Below the pieces are notes generated by a model, which saw only the letters and a list, made by a program, of their open reading frames with translations, did not search any database and had not been told where the DNA came from. This document shows positions 5,048 to 12,577 of a stretch of 12,578 nt of DNA, one piece after another. The stretch is from an uncultured Muribaculaceae bacterium. Lineage in GTDB: Bacteria > Bacteroidota > Bacteroidia > Bacteroidales > Muribaculaceae. The translations under genes and the position numbers were made by a program. Each line of letters opens with the position of its first letter. The first letter of the stretch is position 1. The stretch spans positions 1 to 12,578 of the forward strand of contig CAJTRC010000071.1 in assembly GCA_910578365.1 (NCBI GenBank). Reading direction: 5' to 3'.

Positions 5048-6997
5048 ATGAGCTATCTGAAATTTGATAAGAATCTGCTTATCAACCTGGACCAGTCGTT
5101 GCCCAAAGAGATGTTGCGAACAAACATGAGTGGCGCCTACCACTGTACCACTCTGCCCGGATGCAACACCCGCAAGCAACACGGATTGCTGGTTATTCCT
5201 ATCAAGGAGCTCGGCAACAAATCATACGTGATGCTGTCGAGCCTCGACGAGACCGTGATTCAGCATGGCGCGCCTTTCAATCTGGGCCTTCACCGTTATC
5301 AAGGTGGCGTCTACAGCCCTAACGGACACAAATATATCCGCGAATTCGATTGCGAAAGCGTGCCCCGCATGACATACCGCGTGGGCGGTGTGATTCTCAC
5401 TAAAGAAAAAGTTTTCATCTCACACGAAAACCGTATTCTTATCCGATACACTCTCGTTGAAGCACACTCCCCCACAACACTGCGTTTCAAGCCATTTCTG
5501 GCATTCCGCGAAAGCAACAGCCTGTGCGTGGCGAACGATGCCGTAAACCGCGAAATCGAACAGGTCGACAACGGTATCGGCACCTGCCTGTATCCGGGTT
5601 TCCCTACTCTGTACATGCAGTTCAGCCGCAAGCCGGTGTGGGTCGACGAACCCAACTGGTACAACGGCATAGAGTACGTAAAAGACATGGAGCGCGGTGT
5701 ACCTTACTGCGAGGACCTGTGGGTGCCCGGCTACTTTGAAATCCCCATCAAAAAGGGCGAGTCGATAATCTTCTCGGCCGGTGTCGAGCCGGTAAAACCC
5801 CGCTCGCTGGCCAAGATGTACGACAACGAGGTAACCACCCGCACCCCGCGTTCATCGTTCTTCAACTGTCTGAAAAACTCGGCCAAGCAGTTCTATGCCA
5901 AAGACGGCAAGGACATGTACGTGATAAGCGGCTTCCCGTGGGGTGTAGTGCTGGCACGCAACACTTTCATGGCTCTGCCGGGCCTTACACTCGCCATTGA
6001 CCACCGCGCCGACTTTGAGGCCATAATGGATACCGCTTCGGCTGCTCTGCAGCGCTTTATGGTTGACGGACAGACCGATGAACGCATTGCCGGTATCGAC
6101 CTGCCCGACATACCGCTGTGGTGCGTATGGGCGCTCCAGCAATATGCCAAGTCTGCCGGCATGCAGAAAGCACGCGAAAAATACGGACGTCTGCTTATGG
6201 AAATCGTCGACTACATACTCGCCGACCGACACCCCAACCTCAGTATCGACCCCGCAAGCGGTCTGCTCGAAACCGACGGTTCGCGCGGCCCGGTTTCGTG
6301 GATGAACTCAGTAATCGACGGACGACCGGTGGTTTACCGTAGCGGACGTCTGGTAGAGTTCAACGGCCTGTGGTATAACGCTCTGGGCTTTGTTCTCGCT
6401 CTGACCGAAGGCTGGGAGCAGGCCGACCCCGCACGCCGCGAGAGCTGGCAGGAAGAATTCGACAAGATGGCACAGCCATTCGTAGATACCTTCCTCAACG
6501 ATGCCGGCTACCTCTACGACTGGGTCGAAAACAACTATGCCGAACCCTCCGTACGCCCCAACATGGCAGTGGCCATTGGCCTGGACTACTCGCCCCTGAC
6601 ACGCCGCCAGCGCAAGACAGTGCTCGATGTGGTGACCCGCGAGCTGCTCACCCCCAAGGGGCTGCGCACACTCTCGCCCAAGAGCTACGGCTACCGTCCC
6701 GCCTATTTGGGCTCGCCACGCGAACGCGAAGAAGCACTGCACCAGGGCCCCGCACGCCCGTGGCTGATGGGCTTCTACGCCGACGCCTATCTGAAAGTAT
6801 TCGGCATGAGCGGCGTAGGCTACATCGACCGCATGCTCATAGGCTTTGAAGATGACATGGCCACCGGCTGCATAGGCTCGCTATCGCAGCTATACGACGG
6901 CAACCCGCCATTCAGCGGCCGCGGCGCCGTCAGCCACGCTACAAACGTGGCCGAAGTGCTGCGCACCATCCGAACCCTCAAGAAATTTGAATCTTAG
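5048..6997 (+). CDS. Glycogen debranching enzyme (amylo-alpha-1,6-glucosidase family)
   Basis: Predicted cytoplasmic enzyme that removes alpha-1,6 branches from glycogen-type glucan. At 649 aa it has the usual bacterial two-part layout: an N-terminal GDE_N beta-sandwich region (about residues 20-240, with the opening motif MSGAYHCTTLPGCNTRKQHGLL at 27-48) and a C-terminal (alpha/alpha)6 GDE_C catalytic domain (about 275-645). Recognisable C-terminal segments are SGFPWGVVLARNTFMALPGL (294-313), DGSRGPVSWMNS (410-421), VEFNGLWYNAL (436-446, Glu437), SVRPNMAVAI (501-510), LLTPKGLRTLSP (533-544) and HQGPARPWLMG (565-575). There is no signal peptide. It is the first gene of a three-gene operon; the next gene starts 15 bp after its stop. 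One oddity is ARNTF, where many relatives have an Asp in place of the Asn. Confidence 0.92.
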   Translation: MSYLKFDKNLLINLDQSLPKEMLRTNMSGAYHCTTLPGCNTRKQHGLLVIPIKELGNKSYVMLSSLDETVIQHGAPFNLGLHRYQGGVYSPNGHKYIREFDCESVPRMTYRVGGVILTKEKVFISHENRILIRYTLVEAHSPTTLRFKPFLAFRESNSLCVANDAVNREIEQVDNGIGTCLYPGFPTLYMQFSRKPVWVDEPNWYNGIEYVKDMERGVPYCEDLWVPGYFEIPIKKGESIIFSAGVEPVKPRSLAKMYDNEVTTRTPRSSFFNCLKNSAKQFYAKDGKDMYVISGFPWGVVLARNTFMALPGLTLAIDHRADFEAIMDTASAALQRFMVDGQTDERIAGIDLPDIPLWCVWALQQYAKSAGMQKAREKYGRLLMEIVDYILADRHPNLSIDPASGLLETDGSRGPVSWMNSVIDGRPVVYRSGRLVEFNGLWYNALGFVLALTEGWEQADPARRESWQEEFDKMAQPFVDTFLNDAGYLYDWVENNYAEPSVRPNMAVAIGLDYSPLTRRQRKTVLDVVTRELLTPKGLRTLSPKSYGYRPAYLGSPREREEALHQGPARPWLMGFYADAYLKVFGMSGVGYIDRMLIGFEDDMATGCIGSLSQLYDGNPPFSGRGAVSHATNVAEVLRTIRTLKKFES

Positions 6998-7012
6998 ACC
7001 ATCATCCTATAT

Positions 7013-8275
7013 ATGAAAGCTTTAATGTTCGGCTGGGAATTCCCGCCTCATATCCTCGGTGGACTCGGCACCGCCTCCTACGGTCTGGTGAAGGGGATGC
7101 ATGAGTGTGGCGGAATCGACATAAACTTTGTTATTCCCAAGCCTTTCGGCGATGAAGACCGTTCTTTCGCCAACATCATCGGCGCATCGCAGACTCCGGT
7201 TGCATGGCGCGATGTAAGCCGCGACTACGTAGAGTCGCGCATCGGACGCCTTATTTCCCCGGACCTCTATTTCGACCTGCGCGACCATATCTACGCCGAC
7301 TTCAACTACATGCGCACCAACGACCTGGGATGCATCGAATTTTCAGGCCGCTATCCCGACAATCTTATCGAGGAAATCAACAACTACAGCATCACCGCAG
7401 GTGTGATAGCCCGTACACTCGACTTTGATGTAATCCACTCGCACGACTGGCTTACCTATCCCGCAGGCATCCATGCCAAGCAGGTAAGCGGCAAGCCTAT
7501 GGTAATCCATGTGCATGCCACCGACTTCGACCGCTCGCGCGGCAACGTCAATCCTACAGTGTTCAATATCGAACGCGACGGCATGCTCCACGCCGACCAT
7601 ATCATTACTGTGTCGAACCTCACACGCCGCACTGTAATTGACCATTATGGCATCGACCCCGCCAAGGTCACCACTGTACACAACGCCGTAGTGCCTCTGA
7701 GCGAAGAGCTGCTTAACGTGCAGGTAAACAAGCCTAAAGAAAAAATCGTAACCTTCCTCGGACGTATTACCATGCAGAAGGGCCCGGAGTACTTCGTTGA
7801 AGCCGCCGCAAAGGTTCTCAAGAACAACCACAACGTACGCTTTGTGATGGCCGGCAGCGGCGACATGATGGACAAGATGATTGCCCTGGCCGCCGAACGA
7901 GGCATCGCCGACCGCTTCCACTTCCCCGGATTCCAGAAAGGCAAGCAGGTGTACGAAATGCTAAAGGCATCTGACGTATACATCATGCCCTCCGTGTCCG
8001 AGCCATTCGGCATATCGCCGCTGGAGGCCATGCAGATGGGCGTGCCCTCGATAATATCGAAACAGAGCGGCTGCGCCGAAATCCTCAACAACGTAATCAA
8101 AACCGACTACTGGGACATCGACGCAATGGCCGACGCCATCCATGCCATAATATCGTATCCGGCCCTCTACAACCAGCTGCGCGAAGACGGCCTGCAGGAA
8201 GTGGCTCAGATAACCTGGCAGAAAGCCGGCCAGAAGGTAATCGACATTTATAACAAGGTATTAAACAGACAGTAA
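7013..8275 (+). CDS. Glycosyltransferase family 4/5-like, glycogen-synthase-type
   Basis: A GT-B retaining glycosyltransferase of 420 aa, probably extending an alpha-1,4-glucan from a nucleotide-sugar donor in the cytoplasm. The N-terminal half shows WEFPPHILGGLGTASYGLVKG (8-28), with the GGLG loop typical of glycogen/starch synthases, and HSHDWLTYPAG (142-152). The C-terminal GT4 domain shows FLGRITMQKGPEYF (248-261, Arg251 and Lys256 as donor-phosphate contacts) and the E-x7-E motif SEPFGISPLEAM (329-340, Glu330 and Glu338). The length suits a GT4 protein and is shorter than the roughly 480-aa GlgA of Proteobacteria. No membrane segment or signal peptide is seen. The gene sits between the debranching enzyme (15 bp gap) and the GH57 gene (1 bp gap), so a role in storage glucan synthesis is likely. 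Donor (UDP- or ADP-glucose) cannot be read from sequence. Confidence 0.9.
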   Translation: MKALMFGWEFPPHILGGLGTASYGLVKGMHECGGIDINFVIPKPFGDEDRSFANIIGASQTPVAWRDVSRDYVESRIGRLISPDLYFDLRDHIYADFNYMRTNDLGCIEFSGRYPDNLIEEINNYSITAGVIARTLDFDVIHSHDWLTYPAGIHAKQVSGKPMVIHVHATDFDRSRGNVNPTVFNIERDGMLHADHIITVSNLTRRTVIDHYGIDPAKVTTVHNAVVPLSEELLNVQVNKPKEKIVTFLGRITMQKGPEYFVEAAAKVLKNNHNVRFVMAGSGDMMDKMIALAAERGIADRFHFPGFQKGKQVYEMLKASDVYIMPSVSEPFGISPLEAMQMGVPSIISKQSGCAEILNNVIKTDYWDIDAMADAIHAIISYPALYNQLREDGLQEVAQITWQKAGQKVIDIYNKVLNRQ

Positions 8276-8276
8276 A

Positions 8277-9662
8277 ATGAAAGCAATAAGTTTCAACTTC
8301 GAGATACACCAGCCGATGCGCCTCAAACGCTACCGCTTCTTCGACATCGGCAACGACCACTACTACTACGACGACTTCCTCAACGACGACATCATAACCC
8401 GCCTGGGCCAGCAGAGCTACCTGCCGGCCGCCCGGACCCTGCTGAAAATGATTGAGGAGTCGAAGGGTAAATTCCGCTGCTCGATTTCAATCAGCGGCAC
8501 TGCCATCGAACAGTTTGAGCAGTATGTGCCCGAAATGATTGACGCTCTGAAGAAACTTGCCGACACCGGAGCTGTGGAATTCCTGGCCACAACCTACGCA
8601 CACTCGCTGGCGTCGCTCGCCGACCCCGATGAATTCAGACAGCAGGTAAAGGTGCAGTGCGAGCGCATACACGAACTGTTTGGCGTTACACCCAAAGTGC
8701 TGCATAACACCGAACTCATATACGACGACGAACTGGCCCCGCAGATTGTGGATATGGGCTTCAAGGCCTGCCTTACCGAAGGCGCAAAGCACATCCTCGG
8801 CTGGAAGTCACCCAACTATGTGTATAGCGCCGCTTCGGCTCCAAAGCTCAAATTGCTGCTGAAAAACAGCAAACTCTCCGACGACATCGCCGTGCGTTTC
8901 GCCGACGGTATGTGGACCGAATTTCCTCTTACCGCCGACAAATACATGAGCTGGATTGCTGAAACTCCCGATGAAGAGCAGGTCGTTAACATCTGCCTCA
9001 ACATCGAAACCCTCGGAGGCATGCTTCCTGCCAACACCGGTATATTTCAGTTCATGGAGGCACTTCCGCGATTCGCTGCCGACAAGGGCGTTGAATTCCT
9101 TACTCCTTCGCAGATAGCCCAGAAACTCAAGGCAGTGGATTCACTGAGCGTGGTACATCCTATCTCGGGTGCCGACGAGGCCCGCGACGTATCGGCATGG
9201 CTGGGCAACGGACTGCAGAATGAGGCTTTCCGAAAACTCTACTCTGTAGCCGAGCGTGTACGCCTGTGCGACGACCGTCGTCTGAAACAGGACTGGTGGT
9301 ATCTGCAGTGTAGCGACCACTTCTACTACATGAGCACCAAGCACTTTGCCGACGGTGAGGCACACAGTGCATTCTCGCCCTACGAAACTCCCTTCCTGGC
9401 TTTCACAAACTACATGAACGCTCTGTCGGACTTTATTGTGCGTGTCGAGGAGCAGTATCCCCTCTCTATCGAGAACGAGGAACTCAACTCTCTGCTGACC
9501 ACCATCCGCAATCAGGCCCGCGAAATCGAAACCCTCAACAAGGAACTCGGCTCTATGCGTAAGAACATCGAGCAGTACGAGGCTCCCGCGCAGGAAGAGG
9601 CGGCTTCGGACAAAGCGGCTAAAGCCACAAAGCCCAAAGCTGCAAAAAAGGCCAAGAAATAA
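8277..9662 (+). CDS. GH57-family alpha-amylase/glucanotransferase-like protein
   Basis: A 461-aa cytoplasmic GH57-type protein, expected to act on alpha-1,4-glucan as an amylase or 4-alpha-glucanotransferase. It begins with the family's first conserved region (FEIHQP, His11-Gln12-Pro13). The second is represented by SISISGTAIEQ (69-79) and the third by VLHNTELIYDDEL (141-153), in which Glu146 is the likely nucleophile. The fourth region, where active members have the catalytic acid Asp (typically DYETFGEH), reads LNIETLGGM (241-249), with Asn242 at the Asp position. The GH57 part ends near residue 395. A predicted coiled coil follows (about 400-433), then a Lys/Ala-rich tail (about 440-461). 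The start codon lies one base after the stop of the glycosyltransferase, so the two are translationally close. Fold assignment is firm; catalytic activity is less sure. Confidence 0.88.
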   Translation: MKAISFNFEIHQPMRLKRYRFFDIGNDHYYYDDFLNDDIITRLGQQSYLPAARTLLKMIEESKGKFRCSISISGTAIEQFEQYVPEMIDALKKLADTGAVEFLATTYAHSLASLADPDEFRQQVKVQCERIHELFGVTPKVLHNTELIYDDELAPQIVDMGFKACLTEGAKHILGWKSPNYVYSAASAPKLKLLLKNSKLSDDIAVRFADGMWTEFPLTADKYMSWIAETPDEEQVVNICLNIETLGGMLPANTGIFQFMEALPRFAADKGVEFLTPSQIAQKLKAVDSLSVVHPISGADEARDVSAWLGNGLQNEAFRKLYSVAERVRLCDDRRLKQDWWYLQCSDHFYYMSTKHFADGEAHSAFSPYETPFLAFTNYMNALSDFIVRVEEQYPLSIENEELNSLLTTIRNQAREIETLNKELGSMRKNIEQYEAPAQEEAASDKAAKATKPKAAKKAKK

Positions 9663-9677
9663 ACAAATTCTAATTTA

Positions 9678-9754
9678 CACAGAGTACGCAAAAGGTTTTA
9701 TAAACAACTTTTATCTGCCGATTTTTCTCTTTGTGTACTTTGCGTACTCTGTGT
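9678..9754. repeat. Convergent-spacer inverted repeat with tandem 9-mers
   Basis: The 16-bp arm ACACAGAGTACGCAAA (9678-9693) is perfectly repeated in inverted form at 9739-9754, around a 45-bp T-rich centre. The right side is built of three imperfect 9-mers in tandem: TTTGTGTAC (9730-9738), TTTGCGTAC (9739-9747) and TCTGTGTGA (9748-9756). It fills the gap between the convergent GH57 and histidine kinase genes, so it may act as a bidirectional terminator. The motif also resembles dispersed TTTGCGT-type intergenic repeats known in many bacterial genomes. Confidence 0.7.
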
Positions 9755-9776
9755 GATCTTTTCAATTCTATAGCAT

Positions 9777-11018
9777 TCACTGCCATTTTATGGTAAAGCG
9801 GGTGAGGCCGTCGTCGGGGTCGGTGATGAGCGAGAAGCGCAGATGTTGGCTGTGCAATATATCCGACACCAGCATCAGTCCCAGACCGCGGTCGCTGTGC
9901 TTTGTTGAGAAAAACGGTGTGAAAATACGCCCGGTGGCTTCGGCACTCAGGCCCGGGCCGTTGTCTTCAACGATGAGTGTGCCTGTGGCGCTACGGATAG
10001 TGATTGTGCCCCCGCGGCTACCGATACTCTCCGCCGAATTCTTTACCAGATTTACCAGCACGCGCTCCATCAGCACCGGGTCGGCGCTGACCGTGGGGCT
10101 GTCAGCGCTTTCAGCGCGGAGTTCAATGTCATTAGTGCACAATTTTGCCAGCGACGGCAGCAGACGTTCTACAAAAACTTTCAGCTCAATCGGTTCAGGC
10201 TCCGGCTTAGGTAGTTTGGCAACTTCGGCGTATCCGCGGGTGAAGAGGCTGAGATTCAGACAGCTGTTGTGTGCCGCGGAGATTGCCGATGTCACCACAG
10301 GGTCATCGGCATGGAGTTCCTCGAGCGATTCGAGCACCGAAATCACACTGCCCAGCGAGTTGTTGACCTCGTGAGAGATAGTGCGCACCATTTTGTTGAA
10401 CACGGCTTTCTCGGCCTGTACGATTTCATCGGTGAGCAGGTCAATCATAAAGAACGGACGGTGGAAACCGCTGTCCATGAAGCTGCGTCGCGAACAGCGC
10501 AGAATCTGCGACTCGCCCGGGCGGCACACCTCGCTCCGGCCGTCGGCCAGGCGTCCGAGCACCTCCATTACCGGCGGTGTGGCCATGGCTCGGAACGCAC
10601 TGTTTGCACTGCTTACGGTGCCGTCGAAGTTACAGATAGCGATACCCGAGGGCGATGCTTCGATGAGAATGTCGAGGAATCGGTTCTGCTCCTCCAGTCG
10701 CAGGCGCTCGTGTTTCATACTGTCCATAAGTGAGTTGAACAGCTCCACCACACGGTCGGCGTCGGCCTGGCCCACACGGCGCAGGCGGCTGCTGTAGTCC
10801 TGCTCGCGAATCAGATACAGGCCGCTCTGCATGGCGTGGAGCGGACGGTGTACCGAGCGTGCGGCCGCAATCATAAGCAGCAGCAGTACCGCCATGACGC
10901 ACAGTAGAGGCCATTGCGGCTTGTCGAGTACATATAGTACGGCGAGCGCCGCTACGGCAAGGGCCATGGCGGCGAACCAGAATCGGTAAGCAGGAATGTT
11001 GATATTCAACTTTCTCAT
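9777..11018 (-). CDS. Membrane sensor histidine kinase, NtrY-like
   Basis: Inner-membrane kinase of 413 aa that should autophosphorylate and pass phosphate to the adjacent response regulator. Two closely spaced transmembrane helices (about 11-31 and 36-53) leave almost no periplasmic loop, so the signal is probably sensed in the membrane or cytoplasm. A HAMP-like linker (about 54-105) and a PAS-like region (about 110-195) follow. The dimerisation/phosphoacceptor helix carries ISHEVNNSLGSV (214-225, His216). The ATPase domain shows the N box LVNLVKNSAES (321-331, Asn327), G1 VEDNGPGL (350-357), F box FTPFFSTK (366-373) and G2 GLGLMLV (378-384). The HEVNN type of H box fits NtrY/AtoS-class kinases. 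Its ATG overlaps the TGA of the regulator by 4 bp, so the two are co-translated. Confidence 0.93.
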   Translation of the reverse strand: MRKLNINIPAYRFWFAAMALAVAALAVLYVLDKPQWPLLCVMAVLLLLMIAAARSVHRPLHAMQSGLYLIREQDYSSRLRRVGQADADRVVELFNSLMDSMKHERLRLEEQNRFLDILIEASPSGIAICNFDGTVSSANSAFRAMATPPVMEVLGRLADGRSEVCRPGESQILRCSRRSFMDSGFHRPFFMIDLLTDEIVQAEKAVFNKMVRTISHEVNNSLGSVISVLESLEELHADDPVVTSAISAAHNSCLNLSLFTRGYAEVAKLPKPEPEPIELKVFVERLLPSLAKLCTNDIELRAESADSPTVSADPVLMERVLVNLVKNSAESIGSRGGTITIRSATGTLIVEDNGPGLSAEATGRIFTPFFSTKHSDRGLGLMLVSDILHSQHLRFSLITDPDDGLTRFTIKWQ

Positions 11019-11533
11019 AATCCGAGTTTTTCGATACGGCGATAGAGCGATTGGCGTGTGATACCGAGTTCGTCGGCGGCCCGGCTCAAGTTGCCGTCGG
11101 AGTTGCGTAGTGCCTGCAGTATGGTGCTTCGCTCCACGTCCTCGAGCGTGGGCGGCTTGGTGGGGGCGGGCTTAACCAGTGCGGCTTTGATTTTGGCCAG
11201 CAGGTCGCGGTTGCTCCAGGGCTTGGACACGAAGTCGGCGGCGCCATAGTTCATGCCTTCCACCGCCAGTGGTATGGTGCCCCAGGCGGAAATTAGAATC
11301 ACCGGCATGTCGGGGCGCAGAATCTTGATTTTGCGCAGCAGCTCTATACCGTCGCGGCCATCGGTTCCGCTATGAAGATTCATGTCGAGGATAGCCAGTT
11401 CGACGTCGTCGGAGCGCACGGCCCCTATAGCCGCCTTGTCGTCACCCACGGCCAGATAGTCCATGCGGGCCACTTTCAGCATCAGGCCCAGCGAGTCGCG
11501 TACGGCGCTGTCATCATCGATAATCAGAATCAT
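11015..11533 (-). CDS. Response regulator, receiver plus Fis-type HTH (NtrC-like without AAA+)
   Basis: A 172-aa DNA-binding regulator. The receiver domain (about 1-120) has the acidic pair Asp6-Asp7, the phosphoacceptor Asp50 in LAILDMNL, the switch residue Ser82 in ISAWGT and Lys104 in FVSKPW. A short Pro-rich linker (121-130) leads to a Fis-type helix-turn-helix (about 133-172, NLSRAADELGITRQSLYRRI). The receiver and HTH both resemble those of sigma-54-dependent NtrC-type activators, but the central AAA+ domain is absent. It would therefore act like the ActR/PrrA/RegA group, without ATP-driven activation of sigma-54. The MILIIDDD start is required to complete the first beta strand and acidic pocket. 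The gene lies 23 bp after the TolC-family gene and overlaps the kinase gene by 4 bp. Confidence 0.93.
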   Translation of the reverse strand: MILIIDDDSAVRDSLGLMLKVARMDYLAVGDDKAAIGAVRSDDVELAILDMNLHSGTDGRDGIELLRKIKILRPDMPVILISAWGTIPLAVEGMNYGAADFVSKPWSNRDLLAKIKAALVKPAPTKPPTLEDVERSTILQALRNSDGNLSRAADELGITRQSLYRRIEKLGL

Positions 11534-11537
11534 GATA

Positions 11538-11545
11538 CAAAGTTA
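11538..11545 (-). promoter_or_regulatory. Possible -7 box just upstream of the response regulator
   Basis: Read on the minus strand, TAACTTTG matches TAnnTTTG and is identical to the lysS -7 box, but it ends only 4 bases before the ATG. A -33 TTTG is not present at the expected distance. If used, it would give a nearly leaderless transcript for the two-component pair. Confidence 0.3.
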
Positions 11546-11556
11546 GTGTTTTTTTG

Positions 11557-12567
11557 TTATTCCAGCTTGATTATACGCTCGATATCGGCGTTTATGTCAC
11601 CATTGCCCATGTAATCGTAGAGGGTGAGAGAGCGGATCTGATACCAGTAGTTCCAGAACATGTACAGTTCGTTGACATACTGTCGCAGGGCGTTGTCTTT
11701 TTTCGACTGCGAGTCGTTGAGGTCGAGGGTTGATATGCGGCCTATCATGTAGGTCTGCACGTTGGTGTCGTAGCGGCGCAGGGCTATCTCGCTGGCTCGT
11801 GCCGCGATAGAGAGCTGCGACTGCTGGTTGCAGAAGCGCTCCACCAGTATGAACAGCTCCTGGTTGAAGTTCATGGCCTCGCGGCGCAGGCGGCTTTCGG
11901 TCACGCGGCGGTTGCTCTCGGCCACCTTCACACGGCCGCGGCGGCGGCCCCAGTCGAGCAGCGGAATTTTCACGCCTATGCTTGCCACCTGGTTGCCGCG
12001 CAGATGGCGGTATGCGCCGTCGAACTGAGTGTCGGTGCCGGTGTAGCCCAGCTGAGCGAACATGTTTATCTCGCGCAAGTTGCCCTTGGCCTTTGCCACC
12101 TCGTAGTCGGCCTCGAGCTGGCGACGCATCATGTTTTTGGCGAACTTGTTGTTGGCCAGGGCGCGGTCGAGGGCGTCGGCAAAGCTGATTGTGACCTGCG
12201 GCACCGAGTCGGGTATGCAGGGTACAATCTCCACATCGGCATCGAGGTCGAGGAAGCTGCGCAGGTTGAACATGTCGGCCTTTCGTGCGCTGATGCAGTC
12301 GGTGTGGTCGCTGCGAGCGTCGAGCAGGTTCAGTTCCATCTGCAGCAGGTCGTTTTCACTTATCTGTCCCATGCGGCGTTTCTCAATCGCCACGGTATAA
12401 AGTTTTTCGGCATTTTCGAGATTCTGGCGGGCTATATTCAACGCGAGTTCGGGATAAGGAACACCATAAAAAAGTTGAATCGGCAGCTTAAAAAAGTTGC
12501 CGATTCTCTTGGTAATATTACTGATATTTAGTAATTTAGAGGTACTAAACAATAAATACTGTATCAT
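11557..12567 (-). CDS. TolC-family outer membrane efflux protein, N-terminally truncated (possible pseudogene)
   Basis: The frame encodes 336 aa, of which roughly the last 295 are clearly TolC-like: helical, coiled-coil outer-membrane channel sequence. ELALNIARQNLENAEKLY leads into MGQISENDLLQMELNLLDA, followed by the second structural repeat from about residue 127 (FADALDRALANNKFAKNM...) to the C-terminus. Family members usually have about 430-480 aa, including a signal peptide and a first repeat; about 150 N-terminal residues are missing here. The first 35-40 codons are AT-rich, match nothing in the family that I recognise, and contain a terminator hairpin (12468-12506). The apparent ATG at 12567 is therefore probably not a true start. 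TolC homology starts near 12447. The frame stays open to the window edge, so a longer reading cannot be excluded. The neighbouring two-component pair suggests an efflux locus. Confidence 0.7.
   Translation of the reverse strand: MIQYLLFSTSKLLNISNITKRIGNFFKLPIQLFYGVPYPELALNIARQNLENAEKLYTVAIEKRRMGQISENDLLQMELNLLDARSDHTDCISARKADMFNLRSFLDLDADVEIVPCIPDSVPQVTISFADALDRALANNKFAKNMMRRQLEADYEVAKAKGNLREINMFAQLGYTGTDTQFDGAYRHLRGNQVASIGVKIPLLDWGRRRGRVKVAESNRRVTESRLRREAMNFNQELFILVERFCNQQSQLSIAARASEIALRRYDTNVQTYMIGRISTLDLNDSQSKKDNALRQYVNELYMFWNYWYQIRSLTLYDYMGNGDINADIERIIKLE
12468..12506 (-). terminator. Intrinsic terminator inside the apparent 5' end of the TolC frame
   Basis: GAATCGGCA (12477-12485) pairs with TGCCGATTC (12498-12506) over 9 bp, followed by one mismatch, three more pairs and a 4-nt loop. 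On the minus strand the stem is followed by AAC and six T residues (12473-12468). A terminator here makes sense after an upstream gene but not inside an intact coding sequence. Confidence 0.65.
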
Positions 12568-12577
12568 GATTACCGAA
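12545..12577 (-). CDS. Possible 3' end of an upstream gene (partial)
   Basis: In a different minus frame from the TolC reading, codons from the window edge give FGNHDTVFIV and then TAG at 12547-12545, followed 38 bp later by the terminator stem. This fits the end of another minus-strand gene, but ten codons are too few to identify it. Confidence 0.25.
   Translation of the reverse strand, partial: FGNHDTVFIV

Noticed and set aside
12462..12506. Insertion-sequence terminal inverted repeat at the TolC junction
   Set aside because: The 9-bp arms are only 12 bp apart and are followed by a T-run, which fits a terminator better. No transposase or target duplication is visible in the window.
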